From the NCBI GenBank assembly GCA_009885955.1, contig VFJS01000016.1:104293-168292 (forward strand): a stretch of DNA of 64,000 nucleotides, given 5' to 3'. Shown one piece after another: positions 50,976 through 62,300 of the stretch. Below the pieces are notes generated by a model. The model made no database searches and was not told the DNA's origin. It was given only the letters and a program-made list of their open reading frames with translations. Position numbers and translations under genes: made by a program. The DNA is from Spirochaetia bacterium (GTDB lineage: Bacteria > Spirochaetota > UBA4802 > UBA5550). Each line of letters starts with the position of its first letter. The first letter of the stretch is position 1.

Positions 50976-53900
50976 TTATATTCCATTTAAATAGAGCCTC
51001 AAGCCCGCCCAGTATGCCGGATGTTTATATTCATTTCTATTTTTAATGGCATTTTTTGCCTTATAAAAGGCATTTATCAGATCTGTCCTCCCGATTTCAT
51101 GGTAAAAGGCATCAATGAAATAGGAGTTATTAAGATCATGAATCTGTGTGTCATTAATGATAATGCTGCTTATCCCCTTAATTGAATTATACATGGAAAA
51201 CTCATTATGACTTATCCCGTAAAATTCGACTGAAGGGACGTACAGGCTTACAGGACTTTTAATAACTGTATTAAAGCCTGTATTATCAAGAAAGAGCTCC
51301 TTTTCCATACTATTATAGTAAATTGATGATTGTAAATGCCCTATCCCCTGCTCAATCCTGGTGACCGGGGAATATTCAATTCCGGATTCACTGATGGAAA
51401 CTTTTTCCAGCTGGTTGAAAATTTCTTCATTGCTTCCAAAGAGAGATACGTTAGGAACTGTTGGTTTGAGATTTTTTAAACCGGAAATTATCGATGTAAG
51501 ATAAACAATTTTATGAGTCTCGATGAGCATGTTTTTTGATCCGATAATTTCAAAAGGCACCTGCTCGAGGTCGTTGTCTGTGATGAAGATTATCGTATCC
51601 CTTTTTTCTATGTGTTTTTTCATTTGGGCGAATAGACTCTCAAGATCCCTTGAATAGGCAAGGGTATTCTGCAATTTAGATACTGCATCGCTGTAGCCGG
51701 AAAGAATCTGCTTAAGCCTGGGATATCCCTTGTCAATGATCTCAACGTTCCTGTAATTTTTTCCCAGGGCCCACAGGAAAATATCGTTCCCCGCTTTAGC
51801 GGCATATATAACAATTTCATTGTCTTTAAGCCTGTTCTGAAGATGGGCTACGGGAAAGTCCCTGATTATCCTTGAACCCTGTATCTGCGGATAGGTATTG
51901 AGCAGGAGCGACATGTTCTGCGGATTGTCGCCCTTTAACTTATCCATGGTTCCGTCCGGGGGCGAATACTCCTGGAGGGAGGGGAACTTAACCCTCAGGT
52001 TAACATGTTTCTTCACTTCAGTAAAGATCATGGCATCGCTATGGGAGCCGGTTTTCATTTTAAAATTAATATAGGATTCAAAGATCTCATTCATGAGGCC
52101 GATTTTATGTATGTTCCTGAGAATTTCCGGGTGTTTATCCAGAAGATCCACTGAGCTTATGAAGAGCTGGTCAAAGAGTTTTGCGTCATGAGCGCCGGCC
52201 TCCTTTAATTTAGAAAGGCGGTTCAACTCCATTCTTGCCTTGATGAGGTTTTGAATGAACTGCTCGCTCTTTGTCATCTCCCTGATTCCCGCGAGGTCAT
52301 TCATCCTCTTTAAAGCCTTCTCGTACAAATTGAGAGATGTTTCACAGTCCAGCATATGAAGCTGGTATGAAACATAGCCTTCATCGCTCTTCTGTATCAT
52401 CTGCTCAATCCTGACAGCCTGTGTGTAAGATTCACTGAAATTGCTGTTTTCGGCCAGTACAAGGCTTGCTCTAAAGATGAGGCCCTTTTTAATCTGTGAG
52501 ATATTTTTCTGCTCCATTTTTAATAGAAGGCGGTTATACACCGTTATTGCCCCTTCCCTGTTGCCTTCCATGGCATAGGTTTCAGCAATCCTTTTCAGTA
52601 CCATGGCGCTGTCCAGCCAGCTGTATTTTTCTATTCTGCCATCGATATTACAATTTTCGATAAAGCGTGTCAATCTGCCCGGAGAATTATTTTTGATAAG
52701 ATAATCAATTGCCATCATGAAAAATACCGGGAAGCCTGAATGTATCTGATCTTCGTTTTCTGAATATATGAGAAAGCTTTTTATAAACTTTTCAGCATCC
52801 CTGACATGTAAGAGCCTGTTGATATTCAGCATGGCCGGGGAGAGGTTCTGCTCATTAATCATTCCCTTCATGATATACTGGGCCTTGTAGATTTCCCTTT
52901 GTGTGGACATCGGATCGGGCTGCCACTCTTTTATGAGTTTCCTTGAATACTCCTCATCACCGAAAAGACGGACTGCTTCCGAGAGAAGCAGGAGAATTTT
53001 ATTCGCGGGCAACGCATTTTTGAGATTTGCTGATGAATTCCGGCTGATGTAATTTTTGCTTTCATCAAGACCTTTACTGAATAAAATCTGCATGGACTTA
53101 AAAATGTGAAAGTCATAATAATTTTTCATCCGTTCAGGATTGGCCTTCTGGATGATGCCCTCTGCTTTTGCAATATCGCCTGATTGATAATGATAATAAA
53201 CCATTTTCAGCAGCGAGGCATCATGGAGTTCGCTGTCCGGCTTAATAATCGCCAGCGCCTTTTCAAGATCGGCTGCGGCTTTCTGATAATTTTCCCTGAT
53301 CCCGTCAATACGGGAAAGCTCAATGTAATAGGTTATCCTGCTCTCATTGCTATCGGAGAGTGAATTCCACCTGTTCAGGTGAATCAGGGCTTTTTGATGG
53401 TCTCCGGAAGAAAGAGATTTACTGTACATGCCGAACTCTGTGTCCCTGATCTTCTGTGATTTCTCTGCTATATTTTTCCCGGGGGTGCCGCTGTTTCCGG
53501 CCGAAAGAATGTCCGGGCTTGTTTTATCGGAACGTCCGGATTCAGAGTAAGGCCTGGTCTCAGCAAGTTCAAACAGCCTCCTGACTGTTTCCAGGCTCCC
53601 TTTCCGCGTGAATAGTACTGTTTTTATTCCGGAGTATTTTGATGATTCCATCATAAGGAGGAGGTAATCGAGATTAAATTCATCCATGTTCACAACAGCA
53701 AGGGACGACTGGAGCATATTTCCGAAGAGGAATTTCGGGTCGAGAATATTGCGTCCGATACCGTCAATGACGGCTGAATATCCTGAGAGGTCGGTATTTT
53801 TCGGATCCCCTTCTTCCATCTGGAATTTTGGATTGGGAATAAGCTTTTTCAATCCCGTTCCGGTGAAAAAGGCATTAATGATCTGGTCATTATCATCCCT

Positions 53901-56900
53901 GATACTATTTTCAGAATTCAGTATTGACGGGATGAACATGAAGGGCGGGATTGCCCCGGAGCCGCTTTTCCAGGAATTTAATCCCTCCAGCGAGGCTTCG
54001 TTGAGGATAATATATCTTTTTTTCGAATTCTTTCCAATGTATTCCCATACCTGATCCATTCCCTGGCGGGCATTCACAGGAAACTCCCTGACGGCAGTTT
54101 TCCCGTTTTCAATTTCCCAGAGGTACAGGGTAGCATCGTTTCTAATCATCTTATACATTACTATTCCATCATATTTCGGGACGGTAAATTTTTCAGTTGA
54201 AAGAAGCGGTATCAGTGCTGACCCGGCTTTTCCCATGGATGCCATGATTTCCGCATACCTTTTGTTTGTTTCTTCAAGATTTTTTTCCAGTTCCTTAATT
54301 ACAGGCGAGTCCTGGGCTTCCCCGTCTTCGCATGCCTTTGAAATTTTGTTTACTCTCTTTTCCATCTCCTTGAGGGCTGATATGTATTCCGAATACATAT
54401 GGCGGTCGTTTTTATTGTGAAATTCAGGGGATGTGAGATTCACCAGAAGTGTCCTGATGACTGAATATTTTTTTTCTGATTCCGCCAGGGCGCTGTCCCA
54501 CTGCTTCATCCTGAGCATGGCGCTTATGTTTTTATCGTAAATATCCCTGATCATGCTGATTTTATCATGGAAAATAAAAGGGTACTTCACAACGAGATCT
54601 ATACCCTTTTTATAGAACCGTGAAGACATCTCCAGGCTGTCGCCTTCATCCAAATCCTTTCCGTACATATTCAGGAAGTATCCATATTCCAGATACAGGT
54701 TAAGGAGATGCTGGTAGTACCTGTTCTTCTCGGCTATCATAATGGCATTTTTATAGGATTCATTCGCTTCATCAATATCCGTGAGCCTTGATTTAATGAG
54801 GCCGATATTCTGCAACAGCTTTGCCTCGAGTTTTTTATTCCCGGATTTTTTTGCATTGGTAAGCCCGTTTTCGAATTTTAATAATATGCCGGCATAGGAA
54901 TCATAATTTGACTTTTCATTTTTATATATGTCAAGGGGTGTTACTGTTTTGCCATGCCCTGCTGCAGGGACGGCATCCCCTTTTATAATGATCCGGTAAT
55001 ATTCTAAAACTCCAAGGGCAATGTCAATTTTGTAATGAATATCCCTTGCCTTTTCATCAATGGATTTTTTGAGTTCCTCTTTTTCTTTATCCGTGACTTT
55101 TTCATTTTTGGCCTTTGCCTTTTTCTCAAGGTTCTCAAGCTCAACCCTGGTAGTCTCTGACCTGTAATTTTCCCTGTATTTTGCGGCTTCGGTGATAAGG
55201 GATTCGATCTCCTTTACCGGGCTGTCGCTGATACTGGTACTGTTCTCAATCAGATAGGCATATAAATTTGACAGGTTCATGAGAGAGGCGAAAATTCCGG
55301 GAAGATCATTTATATCCTTGTCCGATGCCATTGCCCAGGCCTTATGAAAACTTTTTTTAGCCTCGCTGAATTTTCCTGCCTTGTAATAATAATATCCCTG
55401 GTTGTTCAGGGCAGTCATAGTTGTGATCCTGTCGATGCTGCTCTTTTTGTCTTTCAGCAGTTCTATTTTTTTCTGGAGAAATTCAATGGCTTTAATATAA
55501 TCACCTGTATCTGAAAGTATCTCTTCATTAAGGGCAATATTCAGCAGCTCCTTATTCTTCCTGTCCAGGCCCCGGTAAATTTTACTCCCCCCGATTACCG
55601 CGGCATCCTGCCCGAGATTCAGGAATGAGAAGGAGAACAGCCCCATGACCCTGAATTTAAGCTTGTATTTTCTTTCATCATCCTTCGCGTCTTTCAGCTG
55701 GACCCTGGACTTATCGAGATAGGCTATGGCAGCGTCGATGTTTCCCAGTTCCTTGTAGCAGAAGGCTATTTCCTGGAGGAACCTTGCATTATCAATATTG
55801 ATTTTATTATGGCCGGCAAAATCAATTAATTTTTGCAGCCATTTGATAGCTTCCTTGTAATTCTCATCATGCCGGTAAAAAAGCGCGAAATATCTGTAGA
55901 GTGAATAAATTTGTGTTTTATATTTGGAGGCATTTTTCCCTGAAGCCATTGACTCGTAGATGAACAGTGATTTATTAATTTCATCCTTTGCCGACTTTGT
56001 ATCGCCAGTCTGCCAGAAACAGTACCCGACATGAAAGTAGAAGAGGGCTTCCTCAATTTTTGAGCCGAACTGGCTCTTGTATTTCAGGGCTTCCCTGAAA
56101 TGGTTCAGGGCCCTGGGAAAGTTGGACAATAGAAAATAATTATTGGCCATGTTCAGGTGGATATTCCCCTCGTTTTCCCTGAACTTTACCTCGTTGTTGA
56201 CAGCAAGGGCTTTCTCGAGGATGGATATATTCCGTTCAAAAAGATAACCGGGAAAATATTCGCTTATGGACTGATCACTGTCGGGATCTTCAGTCCTTTT
56301 CAAATCGAGGTACTGGTATATCCAGCTCTTCAAAATGTAGGGATCCACATAGGTGTCATCGAGAAAAAGGGCCCAGTCAACAAGTCCTATAGATGCTTTG
56401 AAATTTTTCAGAATATTTTCCATGCCGGATTTTTGAACAATCGTCAGCTGTTTTTCACCGCTCTCAAGAATGATTGCTTTTTTTGTATAGGCATAGCCAA
56501 GGCCGTAGATATAGGCCTTGTCAAAATCCATTTTCTTTCTGTCCAGGTCGCCTTTATATTCCTTTTCCAGTTCATCAATGGTTTTATTCCCCATGGATTC
56601 GGAATATGCATCAATGTAGAGGACATGGGCCCTCGGCCCGAATTCATTATATAATTCGGTGAACTTTCTCAGGTTGAGAAAGTTGATAAGAAGGGTATAC
56701 TTTTTGTAAAGCGAAGCGGCCTTGACATAGTCTCCTGTGAATTCTGTTCTTTCACCGGCAACTTCATAATAATTAATAAGCCACCTGATTTTTTCGATTA
56801 TGTTTTTTTCCTTCCACATATTGAGATAGCGGTTTACCGCAAGGAAGAAATAATTTTCAGCTGCAGCCATGTCGCCGTTTTTTACTGCTATCTCGCCAAG

Positions 56901-58796
56901 GTGATTATTCGCCCTGTAGGAGACTATTTCGAACATGGATATGGTTTTTATGCAGAGCTCGAAGTTTTTCTTTGCCTCTTCAATGTTATTTAATTCAAGG
57001 CCTGCCTTCCCTATGGAATAGTAAGCCAGCCCCTGTAAGATTTTGTTGGATTCATAGGCCTTCAGCAATCCGTTAAGGACGGCCATTCTTTTGGCCAGGT
57101 CCTTTTCGTTTTCTGCGATATGTAAAAAATGCATTCTCATCTGGAACTGCTGGTAAACTGTCCCCGACGTAAGGGCCAGTTGAAACGACTGGGAGATGCT
57201 CCCTTTCAGTTCTGTTTCAGAAATCCTGGCCAGCTTTCCATGGATGGGAATAATTCTCTTGTAAGTCCCGTAGCCGGTGATTATGGATCGATAAAGCCCT
57301 TCGGCCAGGCCGGGTTGATTTTTAGCGGCATAGGCGTCAGCAAGATCTTCCATTACATAGGGAAGAAAAAATGCATTTTTCTTGTCCGCTTTTGATTTTT
57401 CCAGGGAGTCTGATAATATGGGGATGATATCCCTGCCCGATAGAAATGCGTTAAGATAGGCATATCCCATGGTAATATAGAAATTGTCCTTTTTTTTGAA
57501 GTCCTCAAGGATTTTTAATATCCTGCCGGAATTAAGTCTGTCATTGTCTTCATTGTATTTTATCGCTGCGGAAATCAGCGATTTAACGATATACACAACC
57601 GATTCACTGTCGGTACTGGCGTTGAAAAAATAATAAACCCTTTCCAGGCCGCTGAGAAATTTTTCCCTGTCGTCAAATTCGGTGAGGAACCGGTTGGCAA
57701 GCTCATACTGGGCATTTGCATTCCCCATCCTTGGAATGATTCCGATATCTGGAAGGATGTTGATATTTATATTGTTGTTGGCCTGCTCGGAGTACACCAG
57801 GACACCCTTGTATGTATCGGAGCCGAAGACCGGCACCCACCGCTGGTTGAATGATGATACTGAATAGAGGGTTAGCGGGTATTCCGCTCCAGTAGTGAGA
57901 TTTTTATAATACAGGACTGAATTGTCTTTCAGGTCGATTGTCCCGTCGCCGTTTGTGTCACTGTCCACCAGTGTATAGGCGATTTCATTTACGCTGCTGA
58001 GGAAAGAAGGGTATATCTTTATTGAACTGCTGTTTGTCACCCTTTTTTCAGCCTTGGAATTCACGTCAATCGTGTAAACTTCGCCATTGCTCCCCTTATC
58101 CCTGTAAGAGACGAATACTATCTGGTTCCCGTCTGAGGAATATTTTGGATAGATCCCTCCCTTTGATGTAATTTTTTTCAGATCTTTCCCGTTTTTTCTT
58201 ATGATGAATATATTTTCAATTCCCTCCCTTGTTGAAGAAAAGGCAATCCATTCCCCGTCGGGGGACCATGCAGGCGTTGCGTCTTTGATTATTTTGATAG
58301 TCTTTGTATCGGGGTCCTGGAAAAGGGTGAAATTTTTTGCCTTCAAATCAAAGGGGGGGAGGTCGGATATTGACTCGCGGGCCTGTTTGATGATTTTTTC
58401 AGGCTCAATTTTCATTACATAGAGGTCCCCCTCCGGATCCTCTCTGTTCGATATGAATGCAAGCCTTTTTCCATCCGGTGATATGGCCGGGCTTGTGTCC
58501 CTGGAGGGATGGGCCGTCAATCTGACTGTTGTGATATCCTTTAGATCCCTGAGGTAGATGTCGTAATTTCCATTTTCCCTGTTAGATGAATAATAGAAGT
58601 AATTGCTGTCAAGTGATATGTCGCCGTCCGTTTCAATTGATTGTTCAAAGGTGAGCGGTATGACGCGGCCGCCTTCAAATTTGAATGATTTATCCACAAT
58701 GGATTTATAGCTGAACTGCACGGTGCTCTGAGCATGTATCTCACCTGCGCCCGGATAAAGGAGCAAAACGGCCGCTAGAAGTATCAACCTCTTCAT
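50976..58796 (-). CDS. Giant exported protein: TolB-like propeller, TPR arrays, two CHAT-like modules
   Basis: The 2,606-residue protein starts at ATG 58796, overlapping the DUF1318 stop as ATGA. A signal peptide spans about 1-22 (cleavage after A-Q). A TolB/PD40-type propeller spans about 55-340 (S-P-D-G-K-R-L-A-F-I-S-N-R and W-S-P-D-G-E-W-I-A-F-S-S-T-R). TPR-like helices follow to about 1500. A CHAT-like module lies at about 1540-1745, more TPR helices at about 1790-2280, and a second CHAT-like module at about 2320-2606 ending in F-Y-K-A-K-N-A-I and A-Y-W-A-G-L. CHAT domains are caspase-like Cys proteases. The usual HG and SAC motifs are not seen in either copy, so both may be non-catalytic binding modules. 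Function unknown. Confidence 0.85.
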   Translation of the reverse strand: MKRLILLAAVLLLYPGAGEIHAQSTVQFSYKSIVDKSFKFEGGRVIPLTFEQSIETDGDISLDSNYFYYSSNRENGNYDIYLRDLKDITTVRLTAHPSRDTSPAISPDGKRLAFISNREDPEGDLYVMKIEPEKIIKQARESISDLPPFDLKAKNFTLFQDPDTKTIKIIKDATPAWSPDGEWIAFSSTREGIENIFIIRKNGKDLKKITSKGGIYPKYSSDGNQIVFVSYRDKGSNGEVYTIDVNSKAEKRVTNSSSIKIYPSFLSSVNEIAYTLVDSDTNGDGTIDLKDNSVLYYKNLTTGAEYPLTLYSVSSFNQRWVPVFGSDTYKGVLVYSEQANNNININILPDIGIIPRMGNANAQYELANRFLTEFDDREKFLSGLERVYYFFNASTDSESVVYIVKSLISAAIKYNEDNDRLNSGRILKILEDFKKKDNFYITMGYAYLNAFLSGRDIIPILSDSLEKSKADKKNAFFLPYVMEDLADAYAAKNQPGLAEGLYRSIITGYGTYKRIIPIHGKLARISETELKGSISQSFQLALTSGTVYQQFQMRMHFLHIAENEKDLAKRMAVLNGLLKAYESNKILQGLAYYSIGKAGLELNNIEEAKKNFELCIKTISMFEIVSYRANNHLGEIAVKNGDMAAAENYFFLAVNRYLNMWKEKNIIEKIRWLINYYEVAGERTEFTGDYVKAASLYKKYTLLINFLNLRKFTELYNEFGPRAHVLYIDAYSESMGNKTIDELEKEYKGDLDRKKMDFDKAYIYGLGYAYTKKAIILESGEKQLTIVQKSGMENILKNFKASIGLVDWALFLDDTYVDPYILKSWIYQYLDLKRTEDPDSDQSISEYFPGYLFERNISILEKALAVNNEVKFRENEGNIHLNMANNYFLLSNFPRALNHFREALKYKSQFGSKIEEALFYFHVGYCFWQTGDTKSAKDEINKSLFIYESMASGKNASKYKTQIYSLYRYFALFYRHDENYKEAIKWLQKLIDFAGHNKINIDNARFLQEIAFCYKELGNIDAAIAYLDKSRVQLKDAKDDERKYKLKFRVMGLFSFSFLNLGQDAAVIGGSKIYRGLDRKNKELLNIALNEEILSDTGDYIKAIEFLQKKIELLKDKKSSIDRITTMTALNNQGYYYYKAGKFSEAKKSFHKAWAMASDKDINDLPGIFASLMNLSNLYAYLIENSTSISDSPVKEIESLITEAAKYRENYRSETTRVELENLEKKAKAKNEKVTDKEKEELKKSIDEKARDIHYKIDIALGVLEYYRIIIKGDAVPAAGHGKTVTPLDIYKNEKSNYDSYAGILLKFENGLTNAKKSGNKKLEAKLLQNIGLIKSRLTDIDEANESYKNAIMIAEKNRYYQHLLNLYLEYGYFLNMYGKDLDEGDSLEMSSRFYKKGIDLVVKYPFIFHDKISMIRDIYDKNISAMLRMKQWDSALAESEKKYSVIRTLLVNLTSPEFHNKNDRHMYSEYISALKEMEKRVNKISKACEDGEAQDSPVIKELEKNLEETNKRYAEIMASMGKAGSALIPLLSTEKFTVPKYDGIVMYKMIRNDATLYLWEIENGKTAVREFPVNARQGMDQVWEYIGKNSKKRYIILNEASLEGLNSWKSGSGAIPPFMFIPSILNSENSIRDDNDQIINAFFTGTGLKKLIPNPKFQMEEGDPKNTDLSGYSAVIDGIGRNILDPKFLFGNMLQSSLAVVNMDEFNLDYLLLMMESSKYSGIKTVLFTRKGSLETVRRLFELAETRPYSESGRSDKTSPDILSAGNSGTPGKNIAEKSQKIRDTEFGMYSKSLSSGDHQKALIHLNRWNSLSDSNESRITYYIELSRIDGIRENYQKAAADLEKALAIIKPDSELHDASLLKMVYYHYQSGDIAKAEGIIQKANPERMKNYYDFHIFKSMQILFSKGLDESKNYISRNSSANLKNALPANKILLLLSEAVRLFGDEEYSRKLIKEWQPDPMSTQREIYKAQYIMKGMINEQNLSPAMLNINRLLHVRDAEKFIKSFLIYSENEDQIHSGFPVFFMMAIDYLIKNNSPGRLTRFIENCNIDGRIEKYSWLDSAMVLKRIAETYAMEGNREGAITVYNRLLLKMEQKNISQIKKGLIFRASLVLAENSNFSESYTQAVRIEQMIQKSDEGYVSYQLHMLDCETSLNLYEKALKRMNDLAGIREMTKSEQFIQNLIKARMELNRLSKLKEAGAHDAKLFDQLFISSVDLLDKHPEILRNIHKIGLMNEIFESYINFKMKTGSHSDAMIFTEVKKHVNLRVKFPSLQEYSPPDGTMDKLKGDNPQNMSLLLNTYPQIQGSRIIRDFPVAHLQNRLKDNEIVIYAAKAGNDIFLWALGKNYRNVEIIDKGYPRLKQILSGYSDAVSKLQNTLAYSRDLESLFAQMKKHIEKRDTIIFITDNDLEQVPFEIIGSKNMLIETHKIVYLTSIISGLKNLKPTVPNVSLFGSNEEIFNQLEKVSISESGIEYSPVTRIEQGIGHLQSSIYYNSMEKELFLDNTGFNTVIKSPVSLYVPSVEFYGISHNEFSMYNSIKGISSIIINDTQIHDLNNSYFIDAFYHEIGRTDLINAFYKAKNAIKNRNEYKHPAYWAGLRLYLNGI

Positions 58797-59395
58797 TTTT
58801 TCACCCACCTTCCTGTTTCATCCTGCATCATGTCATTTTTTTGGGAGAGGGCCCTCTGCTCCTGGGCAAAAACTTTTCCAAAGGAGAGAATCTCATCATC
58901 GGAGGGCTGCTTGTTTTTTGATTTGAAGAGCGTCCGTGTGAATATCTGTTTTCTCGCGCTGTTCTCATTTTCAACTATCATGAGGACAAGGTCTTTTTCC
59001 TTTTTGTCCTTTTCCACCTGGTCCGATTTGATGTACAGGACATAACCGCTGTTTGCTTCGCCCAGGAGGCCCCTGTCCTTGTATTTCCTCACCTTGTCTC
59101 TGTGGAATTCCCGAATTTTCATGGCTGCGAAGATCTCCCTGTCGCCCGCAACTGCCGTACCTGCGCCGCCCCCTGACCTCTGGACAGTGGTCTTGACCGA
59201 GGATATGACCCAGGAATCTTTTTCCAGTTCCCGGTAATCTCCGACTATCTGCCTTTCAATAGCCGTCTTATCTCCGGTGAGGGTGATTTTCGGTGATGAA
59301 ATAACACAGCAGCTCGGCATTGATGAGCACCGCGTAATTACGACTGCCGCCGATATAATGATACCTGATAAAAATATTCTGCAAAGTACGTACAT
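58793..59395 (-). CDS. DUF1318 (YdbL-like) lipoprotein
   Basis: The 200-residue protein has a hydrophobic N-terminus ending V-I-T-R-C (Cys23), an unusual lipobox with Arg before Cys. It carries the DUF1318 motif R-G-L-L-G-E-A-N-S-G-Y-V-L near residue 110. In Escherichia coli, YdbL works with YdbH (an AsmA-family protein) and YnbE in outer-membrane lipid balance. Here its gene starts one base after an AsmA-like gene, the same pairing. AAGGAG precedes the ATG. Confidence 0.85.
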   Translation of the reverse strand: MYVLCRIFLSGIIISAAVVITRCSSMPSCCVISSPKITLTGDKTAIERQIVGDYRELEKDSWVISSVKTTVQRSGGGAGTAVAGDREIFAAMKIREFHRDKVRKYKDRGLLGEANSGYVLYIKSDQVEKDKKEKDLVLMIVENENSARKQIFTRTLFKSKNKQPSDDEILSFGKVFAQEQRALSQKNDMMQDETGRWVKK

Positions 59396-59396
59396 A

Positions 59397-62300
59397 TCAA
59401 TCTCCTTGCTTAACTTTTCTTAGAAATTCACCGACTGTTATCCTGTCGAATTTAATCTGGTTGTTCTCAACGCCGAAGGCATATCCGATGGCGCCCCTTG
59501 ACAGGGTCACCGTTGCGTAGACCAGGCCTTTATCGAGATTAAAATTGAAGGTGCTCACTTTCATTGAGTTGTCCATTGCAAACTGGCCTATCACTCCGAG
59601 CTTGGATTGCCCCTGCTCTTCGCTGAGCCCCTTCATAAGCTTGTTCGCGAATTTTTCGCCGATCTTGTATATCTCAATATAACCAACCGGTTTCAGTTCC
59701 TTTTTCACATTGAGCCCCCTGCCGCTGAAATTCGCGCTCAAAGAGAGCTCGGCATCGCGTGTTTTCTTTTTTGGATCCGGCTCATCGAGTTTTGCTATGT
59801 CCACGTTGGTAATATCCAGGATCATCTTGAATTCCATGTTGTCCTGGTTGAAATCGGAAAGGTTGAAGAGTATGTTCCTTCCGTACAGCGCTCCGTCCAG
59901 GACATAGGCCTTCATGTTTACGATCTGAAATATGTTATTTTTAAAAGCCATGTACATCTCGAAGTCCTTAACGAATTCAAAGATCATATCCCTGGCCGGG
60001 TGCTTGGCCCTCACGGACTTTATGGAGAAATTGGGCTTTTCGCTGAAGAACTGGCTGTCGATGACCTGTTCTTTGGTTATTGTAATCTGTGATTCCCCTG
60101 CCAGCGCTTTTTTCAGATATTTAAACAGGAATTCAAAGGGGAAATTCATGTTCATGTCATCGACATAAATTTTACCCTCGTCGTTTTTTACAAACAATTT
60201 TTCTATCTTCACGGATCCGTATGCCTTGCCGGTGTCCAGGTTCCCCTTGACAAAGGCATTGATATCAACAAGCCCTCCAAGGAACCAGGGGCCCTGCATC
60301 TGTTTCATCTGCGGGTTGTTGAGCTTTACGCTCAGCTTTATGTCTGCATCGGAGATTGGTACCACTTTGTGGTCAACCTTTCCGCTCGCGCTGATGTCGG
60401 CGTTCCATGCCTTGCTTCCGAGAGTAAAGGATTTCAGATCAGCGACTTTCTGATTTTTATCATATACAACATCGAGCCCCATGGCCAGGTCCGGAACCTG
60501 GAAGTCCGGGACTTTAACCAGCATGTTCAGCTTCGCGGTGATGATATCGCCCAGGAAAAAGTTAACCCCCAGGTTCATATCCACGGGCTTGGAGACGGGA
60601 ATGCCGTCGAGCATTTTTTTGAATTTTTCAGGAACCATGGCATAGAGCGGCGGCTTGTTGAACTGGAGTTTGCTGATGCTGACACTCCCGGCAAGCTGGG
60701 GCTTCAGCATCACATCCCCTGAAACTGCAAGGTCCAGGGCATTTTTGCTGTCATCGGGGCTGTAGAGCCTCACCCCGAAGTTCCGTATCACCACCCTGCT
60801 GAAGTTGTTGAAGGCGCTGATGTCGGTCTTCAGCTCAAACCCGTTGTCGCCGGACTTGTATTTGCCCAGAGTGTAGTAGAGATGCGGCATTACAATATTG
60901 GATGAGATGATCATATCATCGGATCTTTTCAACACAAGGTAGGAGATGTTGAGATAGGGAATAAGGGCCGATGTCCCGGGAATTGAAAACGATACGCCTT
61001 TCAATGTCACGTTCCCGTCAATATCGATATTATCAGGATCGCCCTTTATGGTCAGGGGGGCCAGGGAAATGTTCCCGCCGAAGAATGTCCGGTAGTCATT
61101 GGTAACGCTTCTGAAATATGGATGGAGGTCACCCAGGGAGATGTCGCTCTCCTTCATCTTTAAATCGATCACCTGTTTTTTCGTGACGTTTTCAACAGCC
61201 CCGGTGAGATAGATCCATTTTTTTCCATGGAATTCAACTCCCAGGTGGTTCAGGGTGAGGTGGTCTTTCACGGGGTTGTAGAAGAGGTCATAGGAGACCA
61301 TGAAGTTCAGGGGAGTAAGATATATGTTTTTGAACCTCACCGGAGTATTGTACATTCCCAGTTTAAATATGCTGTTGAACTGCGGAGCATCCTTTTTTTC
61401 ATTGGAAAAGAGGAGCTTCCATGTTAGGACCAGGGGAGGGGAGGCCTCGGCTTCATCGGAAATAAAGGATACTTTCATCTCCTCCTTGGGGTTCAGGACG
61501 ATGCTCATGTTTTTAAGTAAGCTAACGGCCTCAACGGAAAGGGGAATTTTTTTGAAGGGCGGGATGTCAATGTCCAGGCTGAAGGTAAGGCCTTCTACTG
61601 ATGATTTGAACTTGCTCCCCTTCACATACATTTTCAAATCATCAAGGACGAATTTGAAGAGAAACTCCGCAGCCACGGGGAGAGAAATCTCCTTCATGGG
61701 CGGCTCTTTCTTATCGTCCTTTTTGGCCTCTTCTTTCTTTTCGGGCTCTTTTTTCTCCGGCTCCTTTTTTTCACCGGGCTTCATGAGCTTTGCCGCGTTC
61801 CATACGCCGTTTTTTTCTTCCAGGTATATTTCAGGTTTGTAGATGCCGATTTCGGGAATGCGGACGTTTCCGATGAGCATGGGAAAGAGCCCGTATTTTA
61901 TTGCAAGCCTTTTCATCTTCACAAAGACGGTGCTGTTGAATTCAGGGCCGTTGTAGATGACGATATCCTCTATGACAAAGCCGCCATAGGGGCTGAACTC
62001 CTTCACGTTCATTTCAATTTTGCCGTTGGACATGCCGTTGAAATTTGTGACGATGAGGCCCTGGACCCGGGACGGGGATAAATATATCTTCACGCCTATG
62101 AGTGCAATGGCAACCAGGATGATTATTACTGCCGGTATTCTTAAGAAGAGAGTTTTCGCCAGGAATATAAGGATTCTCACCGGGAGTTTTCTGGATTTTT
62201 TCTTCGCTTTTTTCTGCTGCTTTTTTTCTAATTTTTTTCTTTTTTTCTCTTCCTTCGCAGTGAGTGGTATATCTGTTTTCTCAGGGCCGGCGCTATTAAT

